From positions 102,106-166,105 of the forward strand of contig UQNO01000001.1 in assembly GCA_900542475.1 (NCBI GenBank): 64,000 bases of DNA, in the 5' to 3' direction. This document shows positions 1 to 9,225 of the stretch, piece by piece (the stretch's first letter is position 1; each line of letters opens with the position of its first letter). The DNA comes from an uncultured Bacteroidota bacterium. Its GTDB lineage: Bacteria > Bacteroidota > Bacteroidia > Bacteroidales > F082. A program made the position numbers and the translations under genes. Below the pieces are notes generated by a model. The model ran no database searches and was not told the origin of the DNA. It saw nothing but the letters and a program-made list of their open reading frames with translations.

Positions 1-4
1 TAAA

Positions 5-12
5 TATTTTTG
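5..12 (+). promoter_or_regulatory. Putative -7 promoter element of the htrA-rpoD unit
   Basis: The sequence TATTTTTG fits the Bacteroidetes primary-sigma -7 consensus TAnnTTTG. It lies about 66 bp before the protease start codon. No clear -33 element can be judged because the window begins here. Confidence 0.5.
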
Positions 13-78
13 AAGAAAGTACAAGAATAGAAAAATTTTAGCGTTATTACGTCAAGAGACATTTAAAAACTTAAAAAA

Positions 79-1122
79 ATGAAAAGATTGTTTTTTTTAA
101 TCGGGGTGATGTTTGTGGCTCTGACCAGCAGGGCTGATGGTGTGAATTTCGCGGAAGCGGCTGAAAAAACTGTGAACACTGTTGTCCACATTCGCGCCGA
201 GATTGTGACAAGAGGAAACAGTTATTACGACTTCTTTGGCCCTTTGCTTGAACAGATTTATGGTGGCAGGATTCAAGTGCCAGACAATGTGTCGGTTGGA
301 TTCGGCTCCGGCGTGGTCATATCTCCTGATGGTTATATTGTGACAAACAATCACGTGGTGGAAGGCGCGAGAAAAATAGAGGTGACATTCAACGACAAGC
401 ACAAGAGATTGGCGACAATAATAGGCACTGATCCCACAACTGACATCGCTTTGATTAAAGTTGACGCCGAGAACCTTGAGTTTCTAACTTTCGGTGATTC
501 AGACAAGGTTCGTGTAGGCGAATGGGTGCTCGCTGTCGGAAATCCTTTCAACCTGACTTCAACTGTGACTGCCGGCATTGTTAGCGCCAAGGCAAGAAAC
601 ATCAATATTTTAGGAGAAGGCACCATCGAGGCGTTTATTCAAACCGACGCCGCTGTGAATCCCGGTAACAGCGGCGGGGCATTGGTCAACATCAACGGCG
701 ATCTGATTGGCATCAACGCTGCAATAGCCTCGCGTACCGGCAGTTACGAAGGCTACTCCTTTGCTATTCCGTCTAATATCGCCAAGAAGGTCGTGGAGGA
801 TTTTCTGATTTCCGGCTCGTTACAGCGCGCTTATTTGGGTATATCAATGGTTGAGATAACCGAGGAATTTGCCGGCTACAAAGGTCTCGATTACCTTTCG
901 GGTGTTTACGTCGCCTATGTCTTTCCCGATGGCGCCGCCAATAGCGCTGGCATTAAAAAAGACGACGTCATATTGAGCATCAACGGATTGTCGGTGGATA
1001 CACGCACTCAATTGATGGGTGCTTTGGGACAATATCGCCCAGGTGATGTCGTGGACGTGAAAATCAAACGAGGCGAAAAAGAAAAAATCATCAAGGTGAC
1101 TTTGACAAGTTATCCTAAATAA
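79..1122 (+). CDS. htrA: HtrA/DegQ-type periplasmic serine protease with one PDZ domain
   Basis: This is a periplasmic trypsin-like quality-control protease of the HtrA family. An N-terminal hydrophobic signal (about residues 1-19) is followed by the protease domain. The triad is visible as His92 in TNNHVVEG, Asp122 in TTDIALIKV and Ser198 in NPGNSGGALV. A single PDZ domain occupies about residues 250-347 (AYLGIS... AANSAGIKKDDVI). At 347 residues it is shorter than two-PDZ DegP and closer to DegS/DegQ-like proteins. Only 18 bp separate it from rpoD, so the two are probably cotranscribed. The ATG start directly precedes the signal peptide. The family is certain; the exact orthologue is not. 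Confidence 0.93.
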   Translation: MKRLFFLIGVMFVALTSRADGVNFAEAAEKTVNTVVHIRAEIVTRGNSYYDFFGPLLEQIYGGRIQVPDNVSVGFGSGVVISPDGYIVTNNHVVEGARKIEVTFNDKHKRLATIIGTDPTTDIALIKVDAENLEFLTFGDSDKVRVGEWVLAVGNPFNLTSTVTAGIVSAKARNINILGEGTIEAFIQTDAAVNPGNSGGALVNINGDLIGINAAIASRTGSYEGYSFAIPSNIAKKVVEDFLISGSLQRAYLGISMVEITEEFAGYKGLDYLSGVYVAYVFPDGAANSAGIKKDDVILSINGLSVDTRTQLMGALGQYRPGDVVDVKIKRGEKEKIIKVTLTSYPK

Positions 1123-1140
1123 AAACAATAAGATAAGAAT

Positions 1141-2007
1141 ATGAGACAATTAACAATTTCAAAATCGATAACCAACAGGGAACAGGGGGCTCTTGACAAA
1201 TATCTTGCCGACATAGCGAAAGAGCCTATGATAAGTCCTGACGAAGAAGTTGAACTTGCTCAAAGGATAAAAGCCGGCGACCAGATAGCGCTCGACAAAT
1301 TGGTGCGAGCCAACTTAAGGTTTGTCGTTTCTGTCGCAAAACAATATCAGAATCAAGGACTGGGGCTTGCCGACTTGGTCAACGAGGGTAATGTGGGGCT
1401 TATAAAAGCCGCACAACGTTTCGATGAGACCAAAGGCTTCAAGTTTATCTCGTATGCTGTCTGGTGGATTCGTCAGGCTATTCTCCAAGCCGTCGCAGAG
1501 CAGTCACGTATGGTGCGCCTGCCGCTGAATCAGGTCGGATTTATTAGCCGCGTGAAAAAAACAGCATCGTCGTTGGAGCAGCTTTATCAGCGCAAACCAA
1601 CGATAAAAGAAATAGCCGATGAACTTGATATGCCGGAAGAAAAGATAGAGTTGATAATGAAAATAAGCTCCAAAGAGGTGTCAATGGACGCGCCTATCAC
1701 AGGAGATGACGACTTGACATTCATCGATACAGTTATCCCGGAAGATAATTTCGATGCGGACAGAAATATCGTCTCGGAAACCACATCTGCCGAGATAAAA
1801 CGGTCATTGTCAGTGCTTTCCGAAAAAGAGAAGAAGGTGATAATCTATTATTTCGGTCTTGAGTCTAATCATGCCTACACCCTGGAGGAAATAGGATATA
1901 TGCTCGACATGACAAGAGAGCGTGTGCGCCAGATGAAAGACAAGGCTTTGAAAAAACTAAGAAACCGTTCTAAAAAAAGTTTGCTGCGTGTGTTAAACGA
2001 AGATTAA
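1141..2007 (+). CDS. rpoD: RNA polymerase primary sigma factor (sigma-70, RpoD/SigA type)
   Basis: This is the housekeeping sigma factor of the Bacteroidetes type, 288 residues long and without region 1.1. Region 1.2 begins near residue 18 (DKYLADIAKEPMIS). Region 2 contains the core-binding and -10-reading helices (GLADLVNEGNVGLIKAAQRF, then SYAVWWIRQAI). Region 3 follows with RKPTIKEIADELDM. Region 4 ends with the helix-turn-helix TLEEIGYMLDMTRERVRQM. The many TAnnTTTG elements across this window agree with the known specificity of this sigma class. It lies 18 bp downstream of the HtrA-type protease gene. Confidence 0.97.
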   Translation: MRQLTISKSITNREQGALDKYLADIAKEPMISPDEEVELAQRIKAGDQIALDKLVRANLRFVVSVAKQYQNQGLGLADLVNEGNVGLIKAAQRFDETKGFKFISYAVWWIRQAILQAVAEQSRMVRLPLNQVGFISRVKKTASSLEQLYQRKPTIKEIADELDMPEEKIELIMKISSKEVSMDAPITGDDDLTFIDTVIPEDNFDADRNIVSETTSAEIKRSLSVLSEKEKKVIIYYFGLESNHAYTLEEIGYMLDMTRERVRQMKDKALKKLRNRSKKSLLRVLNED

Positions 2008-2014
2008 AATTTTG

Positions 2015-2022
2015 TAATTTTG
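2015..2022 (+). promoter_or_regulatory. Putative -7 element of yidC
   Basis: TAATTTTG matches TAnnTTTG and is followed by a leader of about 27 nt before the yidC ATG at 2050. Confidence 0.55.
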
Positions 2023-2049
2023 CGCCTTATAATTTGAAAAATCTTTAAT

Positions 2050-3975
2050 ATGAATAAAAATTCAATTATTGGCATTATCCTTATCATAGGAATTTTAGTG
2101 GGTTGGACGATTTGGGTTACACCTTCCAAAGAAGAAATCGCAAGACAAAGGCAGAGACAAGACTCTATCTATCAAGCAAATAGAGAAAGATATATACAAG
2201 ATTCGATACGCTTTACAGAGGCGCAAGCCGCAGCGGCACAGCAGCAACCGGAAAACAAAACCATGTCAGATGCCGTGAAACGCGACAAATTAGGCGTTTT
2301 CACAACAACAGCAAACGGCGAGGAGAAATTTTATACTATAGAGAACGATGTCATGAAAATGACTTTGACATCGAAAGGAGCGTATGTCAAAACAGTCGAG
2401 TTAAAAAACTATAAAACATGGGATTCGCTCCCTCTGATAGGTTTTGACGAGAATACCTCGAAGTTCAATCTTTCATTCTTCGCATCAAGTAGAAATATCA
2501 ATACTATTGATTTATTTTTTACGCCATATTTAAATAATTATCCATACGATGGCAAGGAACATCTCGTTGTCGGTGAAAAACCGTTGGTCTTCAGCATGAG
2601 AGCCTGCGCCGATGATTTATCGAATGTCCTGAATCCAAATGAATATATTGAATTTACATATACCATCACGAAAGATGAATACATGGTTGATTTCGATGTG
2701 AAGACAGTCAACATGAAAAACATCATTGCAATGAACACTAATTTCATCACGATGGATTGGTATATCGACCTGTTAAAGCAAGAAAAAGCCGTTGACCGTT
2801 ATAACGGCTCGAACGTCTATTATAAGTTTTTAAGCGATGATGTCGAATCGATTGGTGGAAGCCGTGGCGGTGAGAAAGATGGAGAGAAAGACCTGCGCGC
2901 CAACCTGAAATGGCTGTCGTTCAAACAACGTTTCTTCTGTTATTCCTTGATTGCAAAAGATAATTTCAACTCGGCGGTTGTTGGAATGAAAACAGATATG
3001 AGGAACACGAATCCTCGTTATCTCAAGACAATGTATGCCACTGTCGATGTTCCGTTTGATGCGTTTCAAGAGAGCAACACTGTGGCGATGCAATATTATT
3101 TCGGTCCTAACAGTTTGAAAGTCATGGAGAAATACAAGCTCGACCTCGACAAACAGATTCCTCTTGGAGGCAAGCTTGTTGGTTGGATTAACAGATATAT
3201 CGTTGTCAATGTGTTCAACTGGTTGGGCAGTTACGGCTGGAGTTACGGTATCGTGATTTTGGTGTTGACCATCATCATCAAGTTGGCCTTGATGCCGTTT
3301 GCGTACAAATCGTATCAATCGACGGCCAAGATGCGTGTCTTGAAGCCCGAGATAGAAGAAATCAACGCGAAATATCCAAATCCTGCCGATAACATGAAGA
3401 AGCAGCAGGCGGTGATGGACCTTTATAAGAAAGCAGGCGCCAACCCGACATCGGGCTGCTTGCCGATGTTGCTGCAGCTGCCTATTTTGTGGGCTGTCTT
3501 CCGTTTCTTCCCGTCGAGCATCGAACTTCGTCAACAGCCGTTCCTTTGGGCCGACGACCTTTCAACTTATGACAGCATCCTTGACCTCGGATTCAACATT
3601 CCTTTCTACGGCGACCATGTGAGTTTGTTCACCTTGCTGATGACCATAACGACACTCCTTTACACCTATATCAATAATAAACAAATGGCCGTGACGAACC
3701 AGCAGGGAATGACTGGCATGAAGGTCATGATGTATATCATGCCCATTATGTTCCTTGGTCTCTTCAATAGCTATTCAGCGGGTTTGAGTTATTATTATAT
3801 GTTGGTGAATATCATCACTTTCCTGCAGATGTATCTGTTTAGAGTCTTTACAGATGAAGATAAACTTCGTAAGAAAATAGAGCTTGCCAAGCAGAAACCG
3901 GTGAAGAAATCGGCATTCCAAAAACGTTTGGAGGAGATGCAGAAACAGCAGCAGCAAATGCAGAGAAAACGCTAA
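2050..3975 (+). CDS. yidC: Membrane protein insertase YidC
   Basis: YidC inserts inner-membrane proteins alone or with SecYEG. The 641-residue length is normal for Gram-negative YidC. An N-terminal transmembrane helix (about residues 5-24) is followed by a large periplasmic beta-rich domain (about 70-370). The conserved insertase core with five transmembrane segments runs from about 390 to 600. The core includes MPFAYKSYQSTAKMRVLKPE, the cytoplasmic PEIEEINAKYP helix and GCLPMLLQLPILWAVFRFF. The C-terminus is basic and glutamine-rich, as expected for ribosome contact. It has its own promoter-like element just upstream. Confidence 0.97.
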   Translation: MNKNSIIGIILIIGILVGWTIWVTPSKEEIARQRQRQDSIYQANRERYIQDSIRFTEAQAAAAQQQPENKTMSDAVKRDKLGVFTTTANGEEKFYTIENDVMKMTLTSKGAYVKTVELKNYKTWDSLPLIGFDENTSKFNLSFFASSRNINTIDLFFTPYLNNYPYDGKEHLVVGEKPLVFSMRACADDLSNVLNPNEYIEFTYTITKDEYMVDFDVKTVNMKNIIAMNTNFITMDWYIDLLKQEKAVDRYNGSNVYYKFLSDDVESIGGSRGGEKDGEKDLRANLKWLSFKQRFFCYSLIAKDNFNSAVVGMKTDMRNTNPRYLKTMYATVDVPFDAFQESNTVAMQYYFGPNSLKVMEKYKLDLDKQIPLGGKLVGWINRYIVVNVFNWLGSYGWSYGIVILVLTIIIKLALMPFAYKSYQSTAKMRVLKPEIEEINAKYPNPADNMKKQQAVMDLYKKAGANPTSGCLPMLLQLPILWAVFRFFPSSIELRQQPFLWADDLSTYDSILDLGFNIPFYGDHVSLFTLLMTITTLLYTYINNKQMAVTNQQGMTGMKVMMYIMPIMFLGLFNSYSAGLSYYYMLVNIITFLQMYLFRVFTDEDKLRKKIELAKQKPVKKSAFQKRLEEMQKQQQQMQRKR

Positions 3976-3982
3976 AAAAGAT

Positions 3983-4098
3983 GTCATTTCGAGCGAACCT
4001 CGACCGCATTGGAGAGGGTGGTCGTGGAGTCTCCGGCGTTTGAGTGTTGAATCATGTGTCTGTCAGAGATTTTCCCATTGCGTTTCGATTGAAATGAC
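3983..4098. repeat. Intergenic palindromic repeat (GTCATTTCG...GAAATGAC family), copy 1
   Basis: This 116-bp intergenic element between yidC and aroK begins with GTCATTTCG and ends with the inverse GAAATGAC. The interior is partly self-complementary and GC-richer. The same outer arms recur between other genes in this window, usually next to AGAAATCTC-like inner motifs. Confidence 0.6.
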
Positions 4099-4109
4099 AA
4101 GGTTATGAA

Positions 4110-4625
4110 ATGTTGCCAGAAAGAATTTATATAATCGGTTACATGTGTTCCGGGAAGTCGTCGATTTCGCGGAAAGTGGCGGCTCTGTTAGGTTACGAGT
4201 CATACGACACCGATGATTTGTTTGAAGAAAAATATCACATCTGTGTGCAGGATTTTTTCGAGAAGTATGGCGAGGATTATTTCCGTGAATTTGAGTCTGA
4301 CATTTTGAAAAAGACAGGCGAGATGCGTGATGTGGTGATTTCCACAGGCGGGGGAACGCCTTGTTTTTTTGATAATATGCAGTGGATGAACCAAAATGGA
4401 ACCACGATATTCGTCAAAGTGAATCCGTTGACGGCGTTTCACAGGATTATGCACGCGAAACGCAAACGTCCGTTGGTTTTCGGGAAAACGGAGGAGGAAC
4501 TGCGTCGATACGTCGAAACTCATTATGATTCGCGTCTGCGGTATTATGAGCAAGCCCACTTTACCGTTAAAGGTGAAAATTTGGATATTGACGAGATAAT
4601 GAAATTCTTATCTTCTCTCAAGTAA
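4110..4625 (+). CDS. aroK: Shikimate kinase
   Basis: The enzyme phosphorylates shikimate at the 3-hydroxyl with ATP in the chorismate pathway. The 171 residues are typical. The P-loop is GYMCSGKSS near residues 10-18. The shikimate-binding Asp lies in YDTDDLFEEK, STGGGTPCF is the second substrate loop, and the lid region carries KRKRPLV. The start follows palindromic repeat copy 1 and no strong promoter was seen. Its 3' end overlaps the convergent rlmD gene by 18 bp. Confidence 0.95.
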   Translation: MLPERIYIIGYMCSGKSSISRKVAALLGYESYDTDDLFEEKYHICVQDFFEKYGEDYFREFESDILKKTGEMRDVVISTGGGTPCFFDNMQWMNQNGTTIFVKVNPLTAFHRIMHAKRKRPLVFGKTEEELRRYVETHYDSRLRYYEQAHFTVKGENLDIDEIMKFLSSLK

Positions 4626-6035
4626 CACTACATTCTCGACATGCTGTGTGTGTGGAAACATATCGACGGGCTGTACGGCTTTCACTGCATAAATGTCGTC
4701 GAGTAATTGCAAGTCGCGAGCTTGTGTGGCAGGGTTGCAGCTTACATAAACGATTTTCCCGGCTTGAATCTTCTTTAATTGCTCAATGACTTTCTCCGCC
4801 ATGCCGGCTCGTGGCGGGTCGGTGACGATGAGGTCAGGCTTGCCATGCTCGTTGATGAATTCGTCGGTGAGAACCTTTGCCATGTCGCCGGCAAAGAATT
4901 TCGTGTTGGTGATGTTGTTGAACTGCTCGTTGATTTTCGCATCGACAATAGCTTCTTCAACATATTCGATGCCAACGACTTGCTTCACGAAACGCGAGAA
5001 ATACAAAGCGATGGTGCCTGTTCCGGTGTAAAGGTCGTACATCAACTCATCGCCTCTCACATCGGCAAGGTTGAATGCCGCTTTATAGAGTCTTTCTGCT
5101 TGATACACATTGGTTTGAAAAAAGGACACCGGTCCAACGCGGAACTTCAAGTCGTCGAAGCCCGGTCGTGGCGACTTCATTGTTTCCACGAGATAAGGCT
5201 CGCCTTTGACGCATTCAAACGGCAAATCGGAAATGGTGTCGTTGAACTTGCTGTTGATGACGAGCATCATGGAGATTATCTGCGGGAATTTGGCAGAGAG
5301 GGCGGGAAACAACTCGTTTCTTACAATCTCGTTTTCCTCGTTGATGATGACTATCACCATGAATTCGCCTTCGCCGTTGCACCGTATTATGACGTTGCGC
5401 ATAGTGCCGACATGAGCCTTCACGTTATGATACGAAAGCTTGTGTTTCATCGTGAAGTCCTTGATAAACAGACGAATGTCGTTTGATGGGTCGGCTTGAA
5501 GATAGCATTTCTCAATGTCAAGAACGCGGTCGAACAGCCTTGGCAGATGGTAGCCGAAGCCTTTGCAGTCTTCCTCGGTATATGTGCCGGCGAGAGCGCC
5601 GTCGGTGAGCCATTTGCGGTCCGAGAAACTGTATTCGAGCTTGTTGCGATAGAAAAACTGTTTCTCGCAGCCCAAAACAGGCATCATCTCGGGGTATTCA
5701 ATCTTTCCGATACGGTCGAAGTTGTCTTTTATCTGCTTCTGTTTGTAATACAACTGCCATTGATAGTCAAGATGTTGCCATTTGCAGCCACCGCAGAGAC
5801 CGAAATGCTGGCACATAGGCTTCACGCGTTTGTCGGATTCGCGTTTGATGGCAAGAATCTTGCCGTCGAAACAGTTGGATTTCTTTTTAAACACTTGAAT
5901 ATCAACGATGTCTCCAGGCGCTCCGAATGGAATGAACACCACCTTGTCTTCAGGCTTGGCGATGCTCATGCCTTCAGAACCGGCGTCGATGATTTCGACA
6001 TCTTCGAGGTATTGGGGTTGACGATTTTTTTTCAT
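4608..6035 (-). CDS. rlmD: 23S rRNA (uracil-5-)-methyltransferase RlmD/RumA family
   Basis: This SAM-dependent RNA methyltransferase forms 5-methyluridine. A TRAM domain lies at the N-terminus. It is followed by the iron-sulfur cysteine cluster (CQHFGLCGGCKWQHL) and a Rossmann methyltransferase domain with YDLYTGTGTIALYF. The DPPRAG motif and the catalytic cysteine in YVSCNPATQARD are present. Length is 475 residues. RlmD and RlmC/TrmA relatives are hard to separate by eye, so the exact target uridine is inferred. A TATCTTTG element lies only 4 nt before the ATG, suggesting a leaderless or nearly leaderless transcript. Confidence 0.9.
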   Translation of the reverse strand: MKKNRQPQYLEDVEIIDAGSEGMSIAKPEDKVVFIPFGAPGDIVDIQVFKKKSNCFDGKILAIKRESDKRVKPMCQHFGLCGGCKWQHLDYQWQLYYKQKQIKDNFDRIGKIEYPEMMPVLGCEKQFFYRNKLEYSFSDRKWLTDGALAGTYTEEDCKGFGYHLPRLFDRVLDIEKCYLQADPSNDIRLFIKDFTMKHKLSYHNVKAHVGTMRNVIIRCNGEGEFMVIVIINEENEIVRNELFPALSAKFPQIISMMLVINSKFNDTISDLPFECVKGEPYLVETMKSPRPGFDDLKFRVGPVSFFQTNVYQAERLYKAAFNLADVRGDELMYDLYTGTGTIALYFSRFVKQVVGIEYVEEAIVDAKINEQFNNITNTKFFAGDMAKVLTDEFINEHGKPDLIVTDPPRAGMAEKVIEQLKKIQAGKIVYVSCNPATQARDLQLLDDIYAVKAVQPVDMFPHTQHVENVVLLERR

Positions 6036-6039
6036 GGGG

Positions 6040-6047
6040 CAAAGATA
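6040..6047 (-). promoter_or_regulatory. Putative -7 element of rlmD
   Basis: The minus strand reads TATCTTTG, a perfect TAnnTTTG match, only 4 nt upstream of the rlmD ATG. Transcription would then start at or next to the start codon. Confidence 0.5.
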
Positions 6048-6509
6048 CGGAAAATTGTAATACTATTTCTTTAGTCAACTTAATTTTGAAAACGCGAACA
6101 ATTTTTTACCCTGGTGTTTCAAGGAAGCCACGATATGACAAACGTCATCAACCATGATTTGAAATCCTTGATGTGCGAAATTTTTCACATCAAGTTATGA
6201 TGGCGATACAAACATTCTTCCCTGTATTTTACAATAAACAGCTTGATGGACAAAATAGCGCCGGAAAAATATTTTTCCAAAACAACCGTTTGGTAAATGA
6301 AAATATTGTATATTTGTACTCGACATTTGCTTTAAAATGTTGTATGCTGCGCCTCGGACGGGAAAATCCACCATGTCGTACCGGCGGTTTCCGCAATCAC
6401 TTGACATCGACTTGCTCGACAGTGATGAAAGGAGGATTACGTCGCTGTCTGTCGCTTTTATATGATACTTGCTTGAAAGGACTTCAAATAATTTAAAATT
6501 TTTGTCATC
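6048..6509. other. Intergenic region upstream of nnr
   Basis: No convincing protein gene is seen in this stretch. It holds a short perfect stem (CTTGATGTG at 6167-6175 with CACATCAAG at 6186-6194, 10-nt loop). It also holds a consensus -7 element at 6309-6316 and a long leader of about 185 nt before nnr. A 42-codon reading frame at 6337-6465 lies inside that leader. Its start MLYAAPRTGKST is P-loop-like but lacks the first P-loop glycine, so coding is unproven. Confidence 0.5.
6309..6316 (+). promoter_or_regulatory. Putative -7 element with long leader to nnr
   Basis: TATATTTG matches TAnnTTTG exactly. If used, it would give a leader of roughly 185 nt before the nnr ATG at 6510. Confidence 0.45.
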
Positions 6510-8018
6510 ATGAAAATCCCAACAATCTCCACCGCTCGCTCTGCCGATGCCTATACTGTTGAAAATGAGCCGATTTCTTCCGTTGACTTGATGGAACGTG
6601 CCGCCACGCAGGTTTATTTCTGGCTGATGCGAAACCTTAAGTCGAAAGAAGTGTCGATAAAAATCTTTTGCGGCATGGGAAACAACGGGGGTGACGGATT
6701 GGTTCTGGCAAGGCTTCTTGCAACGCAAGACATTTACGCTCAAGTGTTTATACTTCATACAAGCGAGAGCTTCAGTTGCGACTGCGAGGTGAATTACGAG
6801 CGTTTGAAAGCAATTCCCGAAGTTCCGATGTATGGCATCTTCTCAAAAGACGATTTTCCCAAAATTGACGACGACGACATCGTTATCGATGCACTTTTCG
6901 GTTCCGGATTGAACCGTCCGTTAGAAGACGTTTCTGCTGAATTGGTTAGGCATATCAATGATAATCATGCGATTAGAATTGCCATTGACATTGCGTCGGG
7001 ATTGAATGGCGATTCTGTCCATGATGGTGATGCTATCGTCCGCGCCGATTACACATTGTCGATGCAGTTCCCCAAAATGGCGTTTCTATATCCTGAAAAC
7101 GAGCCATTTGTGGGCACATGGGAGGTTTTAGACATCAAAATCCACCCTGATTATATTGAGAAGTTGGAGACGGTGAATTTCCACACCACCGCCGAAACGA
7201 TTAAGCCGCTGCTGCATAAACGCGGGAAATATTCTCATAAAGGCACCTACGGCCATGCGTTGCTTATAGCAGGATCAACTGGCAAGACCGGCGCGGCTCT
7301 TCTGGCTTCGGAGTCATGTATGCGCTCGGGCGTCGGTCTGCTCACTACGCATCTGCCGAAATCGGCGGTCTTGCCTTTGCTGATTTATCTCCCTGAAGCG
7401 ATGACCAGTATCGATAAATCAGAAGATTGCTTTTCGCAACTGCCTGATTTGAAGCCATATAACGCGATAGGAGCGGGGCCTGGATTGGGAAATGCACCCG
7501 AGACTGTCACTGCATTGAAACTTCTCGTCCAAAATGCAAAAGCGCCTATGGTTCTCGATGCCGATGCGCTGAACATAATCTCTGAAAACAAGACTTGGCT
7601 CTCGTTTTTGCCGGAAAGAACCATCATCACACCGCACCCGAAAGAGTTTGAACGCTTGTTCGGCAAGACCGACAACTCTATGCAACGTCTTGAGCTTCAA
7701 CGTGAAATGTCGCAACGCTATAATATCATAATTGTTTTGAAAGGAGCAAACACCTCAATCACATTCCCCAATGGAACGTGTTTCTTCAATTCGACAGGAA
7801 ACCCCGGAATGGCGACAGCCGGCAGCGGCGATGTGCTTACCGGAATCATCTTGTCGCTTTTAGCCCAACGCTATACACCCGAAGAAGCAGCGCTAATCGG
7901 GGTTTTCATGCACGGCAGGGCAGGGGATAAAGCCGCCGCTGAAAAAAGCATGGAAGCAATGATAGCAAGTGACATCTCCAAGACCTTGTGGGATAACGAC
8001 ATGAATTGTCGGCACTGA
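6510..8018 (+). CDS. nnr: Bifunctional NAD(P)H-hydrate epimerase / ADP-dependent NAD(P)H-hydrate dehydratase
   Basis: This cytoplasmic metabolite-repair enzyme restores damaged NAD(P)H hydrates. The N-terminal YjeF-type epimerase domain (about residues 1-215) includes FCGMGNNGGDGLVLARLL and the acidic substrate site near DIVIDALFGSGLNRP. The C-terminal ribokinase-like dehydratase domain (about 220-502) shows HKGTYGHALLIAGSTGKTGA, the TPHPKEFERL motif and the nucleotide motif GNPGMATAGSGDVLTGI. The 502-residue length suits the fused bacterial form. It stands alone, in a different orientation from both rlmD and parE. Confidence 0.96.
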   Translation: MKIPTISTARSADAYTVENEPISSVDLMERAATQVYFWLMRNLKSKEVSIKIFCGMGNNGGDGLVLARLLATQDIYAQVFILHTSESFSCDCEVNYERLKAIPEVPMYGIFSKDDFPKIDDDDIVIDALFGSGLNRPLEDVSAELVRHINDNHAIRIAIDIASGLNGDSVHDGDAIVRADYTLSMQFPKMAFLYPENEPFVGTWEVLDIKIHPDYIEKLETVNFHTTAETIKPLLHKRGKYSHKGTYGHALLIAGSTGKTGAALLASESCMRSGVGLLTTHLPKSAVLPLLIYLPEAMTSIDKSEDCFSQLPDLKPYNAIGAGPGLGNAPETVTALKLLVQNAKAPMVLDADALNIISENKTWLSFLPERTIITPHPKEFERLFGKTDNSMQRLELQREMSQRYNIIIVLKGANTSITFPNGTCFFNSTGNPGMATAGSGDVLTGIILSLLAQRYTPEEAALIGVFMHGRAGDKAAAEKSMEAMIASDISKTLWDNDMNCRH

Positions 8019-8145
8019 CATTGTTGTAATTCACAGAAAAGAATTAACCTCGGAAGATATATGTATGCGTTTATAATCAATAATATTCTGGTTGATGCAA
8101 AAATAATGGTTCTTACAGAATAACAAAATAATATTTTTATAATAA

Positions 8146-8760
8146 ATGAAATCAGATAAGATTTTATATAGCATAACATTATTGGCGATTGTTCTGCTTT
8201 CATTTTTTCTGTACTCTTCAAGATTTTACCCCTTGTTAAATTCAGACGATGCCCTGAATGTTTTGATGGCGCATTATTATAAATTGCCTGATTGTTTTTA
8301 CTGCTGGGGTCAAGACAGAGGAGGAACGTTAATACCTTTGTTAAGTCAAATTTTTATCAAACTGTTTGGTTTTTCAGCATTGTTTTCTGTCTCGCTGTCA
8401 AATTATCTGATATTGATTCTGGGCTTTATAGGTTTGTCAAGTCTAATAAAATCAAAATACTACAAAGTTGTTTTTGCCATAATCTGGTTTTTGCCTTTCC
8501 AGAGATTTGTTGATATAACTCGCTTTCCGATAGGAGTGGAATATAGTTTGTTGGGCATGGCAATATATTTCATTTGCAAAATTGAAGACAAACAAATGAC
8601 ATGCGTTTTCAAGAGACATGCGCTATTGTTTATGACAATGTTGACATTGATAGTAAGTGTTTGGGTATCAGACCTTTCGCTTGTATCAATTGCAATATTG
8701 ATAGTGGTATTTTGTCGCCACTTACATTTCATTATCCATGGCAGTGATTTTAATTCTTGA
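8146..8760 (+). pseudogene. N-terminal fragment of a multi-pass membrane protein (disrupted gene)
   Basis: The product would be 204 residues with several hydrophobic helices from residue 1 onward (SITLLAIVLLSFFLY, SVSLSNYLILILGFIGL and others). An early SDDALNVLMAHYY loop recalls polytopic, GT-C-like glycosyltransferases that carry an acidic first loop. Reading frame 1 ends at 8760. A second frame, already open at 8738, continues with a last transmembrane helix and a soluble tail. The sequence therefore looks like one gene with its middle deleted and the frame broken. It is AT-richer than its neighbours. I do not recognise the family for certain, and expression as a short protein cannot be excluded. 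Confidence 0.55.
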
Positions 8761-9190
8761 TAATCTTGTAGTTGATAAAACCACCAATATGCTTCGATAT
8801 GGTGTTTTGTTGTTGGTGGTTATAGGTTCTATAAGTTCTGTTCATAGCATGAAGTATGTTTATCCGAAAAGGCTTACGCCGATGGCGGATGTTGTTGGCG
8901 AATTCAAGCAGTTGGGGGAGATTGGTGTGATTGCGGAGTTTTGGAATTCATATAGGACTTCGTGTCCGGACCCCGACATGATAAAAGTCACGCCTCACGA
9001 TAAAAGCGATGTGAGAAACCGAGATATAGTAGATATGGTGTTTGAGATGGAAAATATCTACGTTATCAAGGACGGCTGGCTGGATATGTTTCCCGATACC
9101 TTGTACCAATTCGGATATGTTTTGCTCAAGTCAGGCGAGCCTTTCAGAATAGGCGACTGTGATGTTTGCAAATATGACAAAGTTAATTAA
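8738..9190 (+). pseudogene. C-terminal fragment of the same disrupted membrane protein
   Basis: This 150-residue frame overlaps the preceding fragment by 23 bp in another frame. It starts with one hydrophobic segment (YGVLLLVVIGSIS). A soluble part follows with EFWNSYRTSCPDPDMIKV, IYVIKDGWLDMFPDTLYQF and a closing GDCDVCKYDKV. The layout resembles the extracytoplasmic tail of GT-C-type membrane enzymes, which points to a remnant of one larger protein. A native start within it is not obvious. It ends 35 bp before the convergent parE stop. Confidence 0.5.
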
Positions 9191-9225
9191 GACGTTGTCA
9201 GGGCATAGTCTCAACCAGCGATTTT

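Noticed and set aside
2830..3534. 234-codon frame on the strand opposite yidC
   Set aside because: It is antisense to the conserved YidC coding region and has no recognisable motifs.
4779..6074. Several long open frames opposite rlmD
   Set aside because: They are antisense to a clear RlmD gene with conserved motifs and show no family features.
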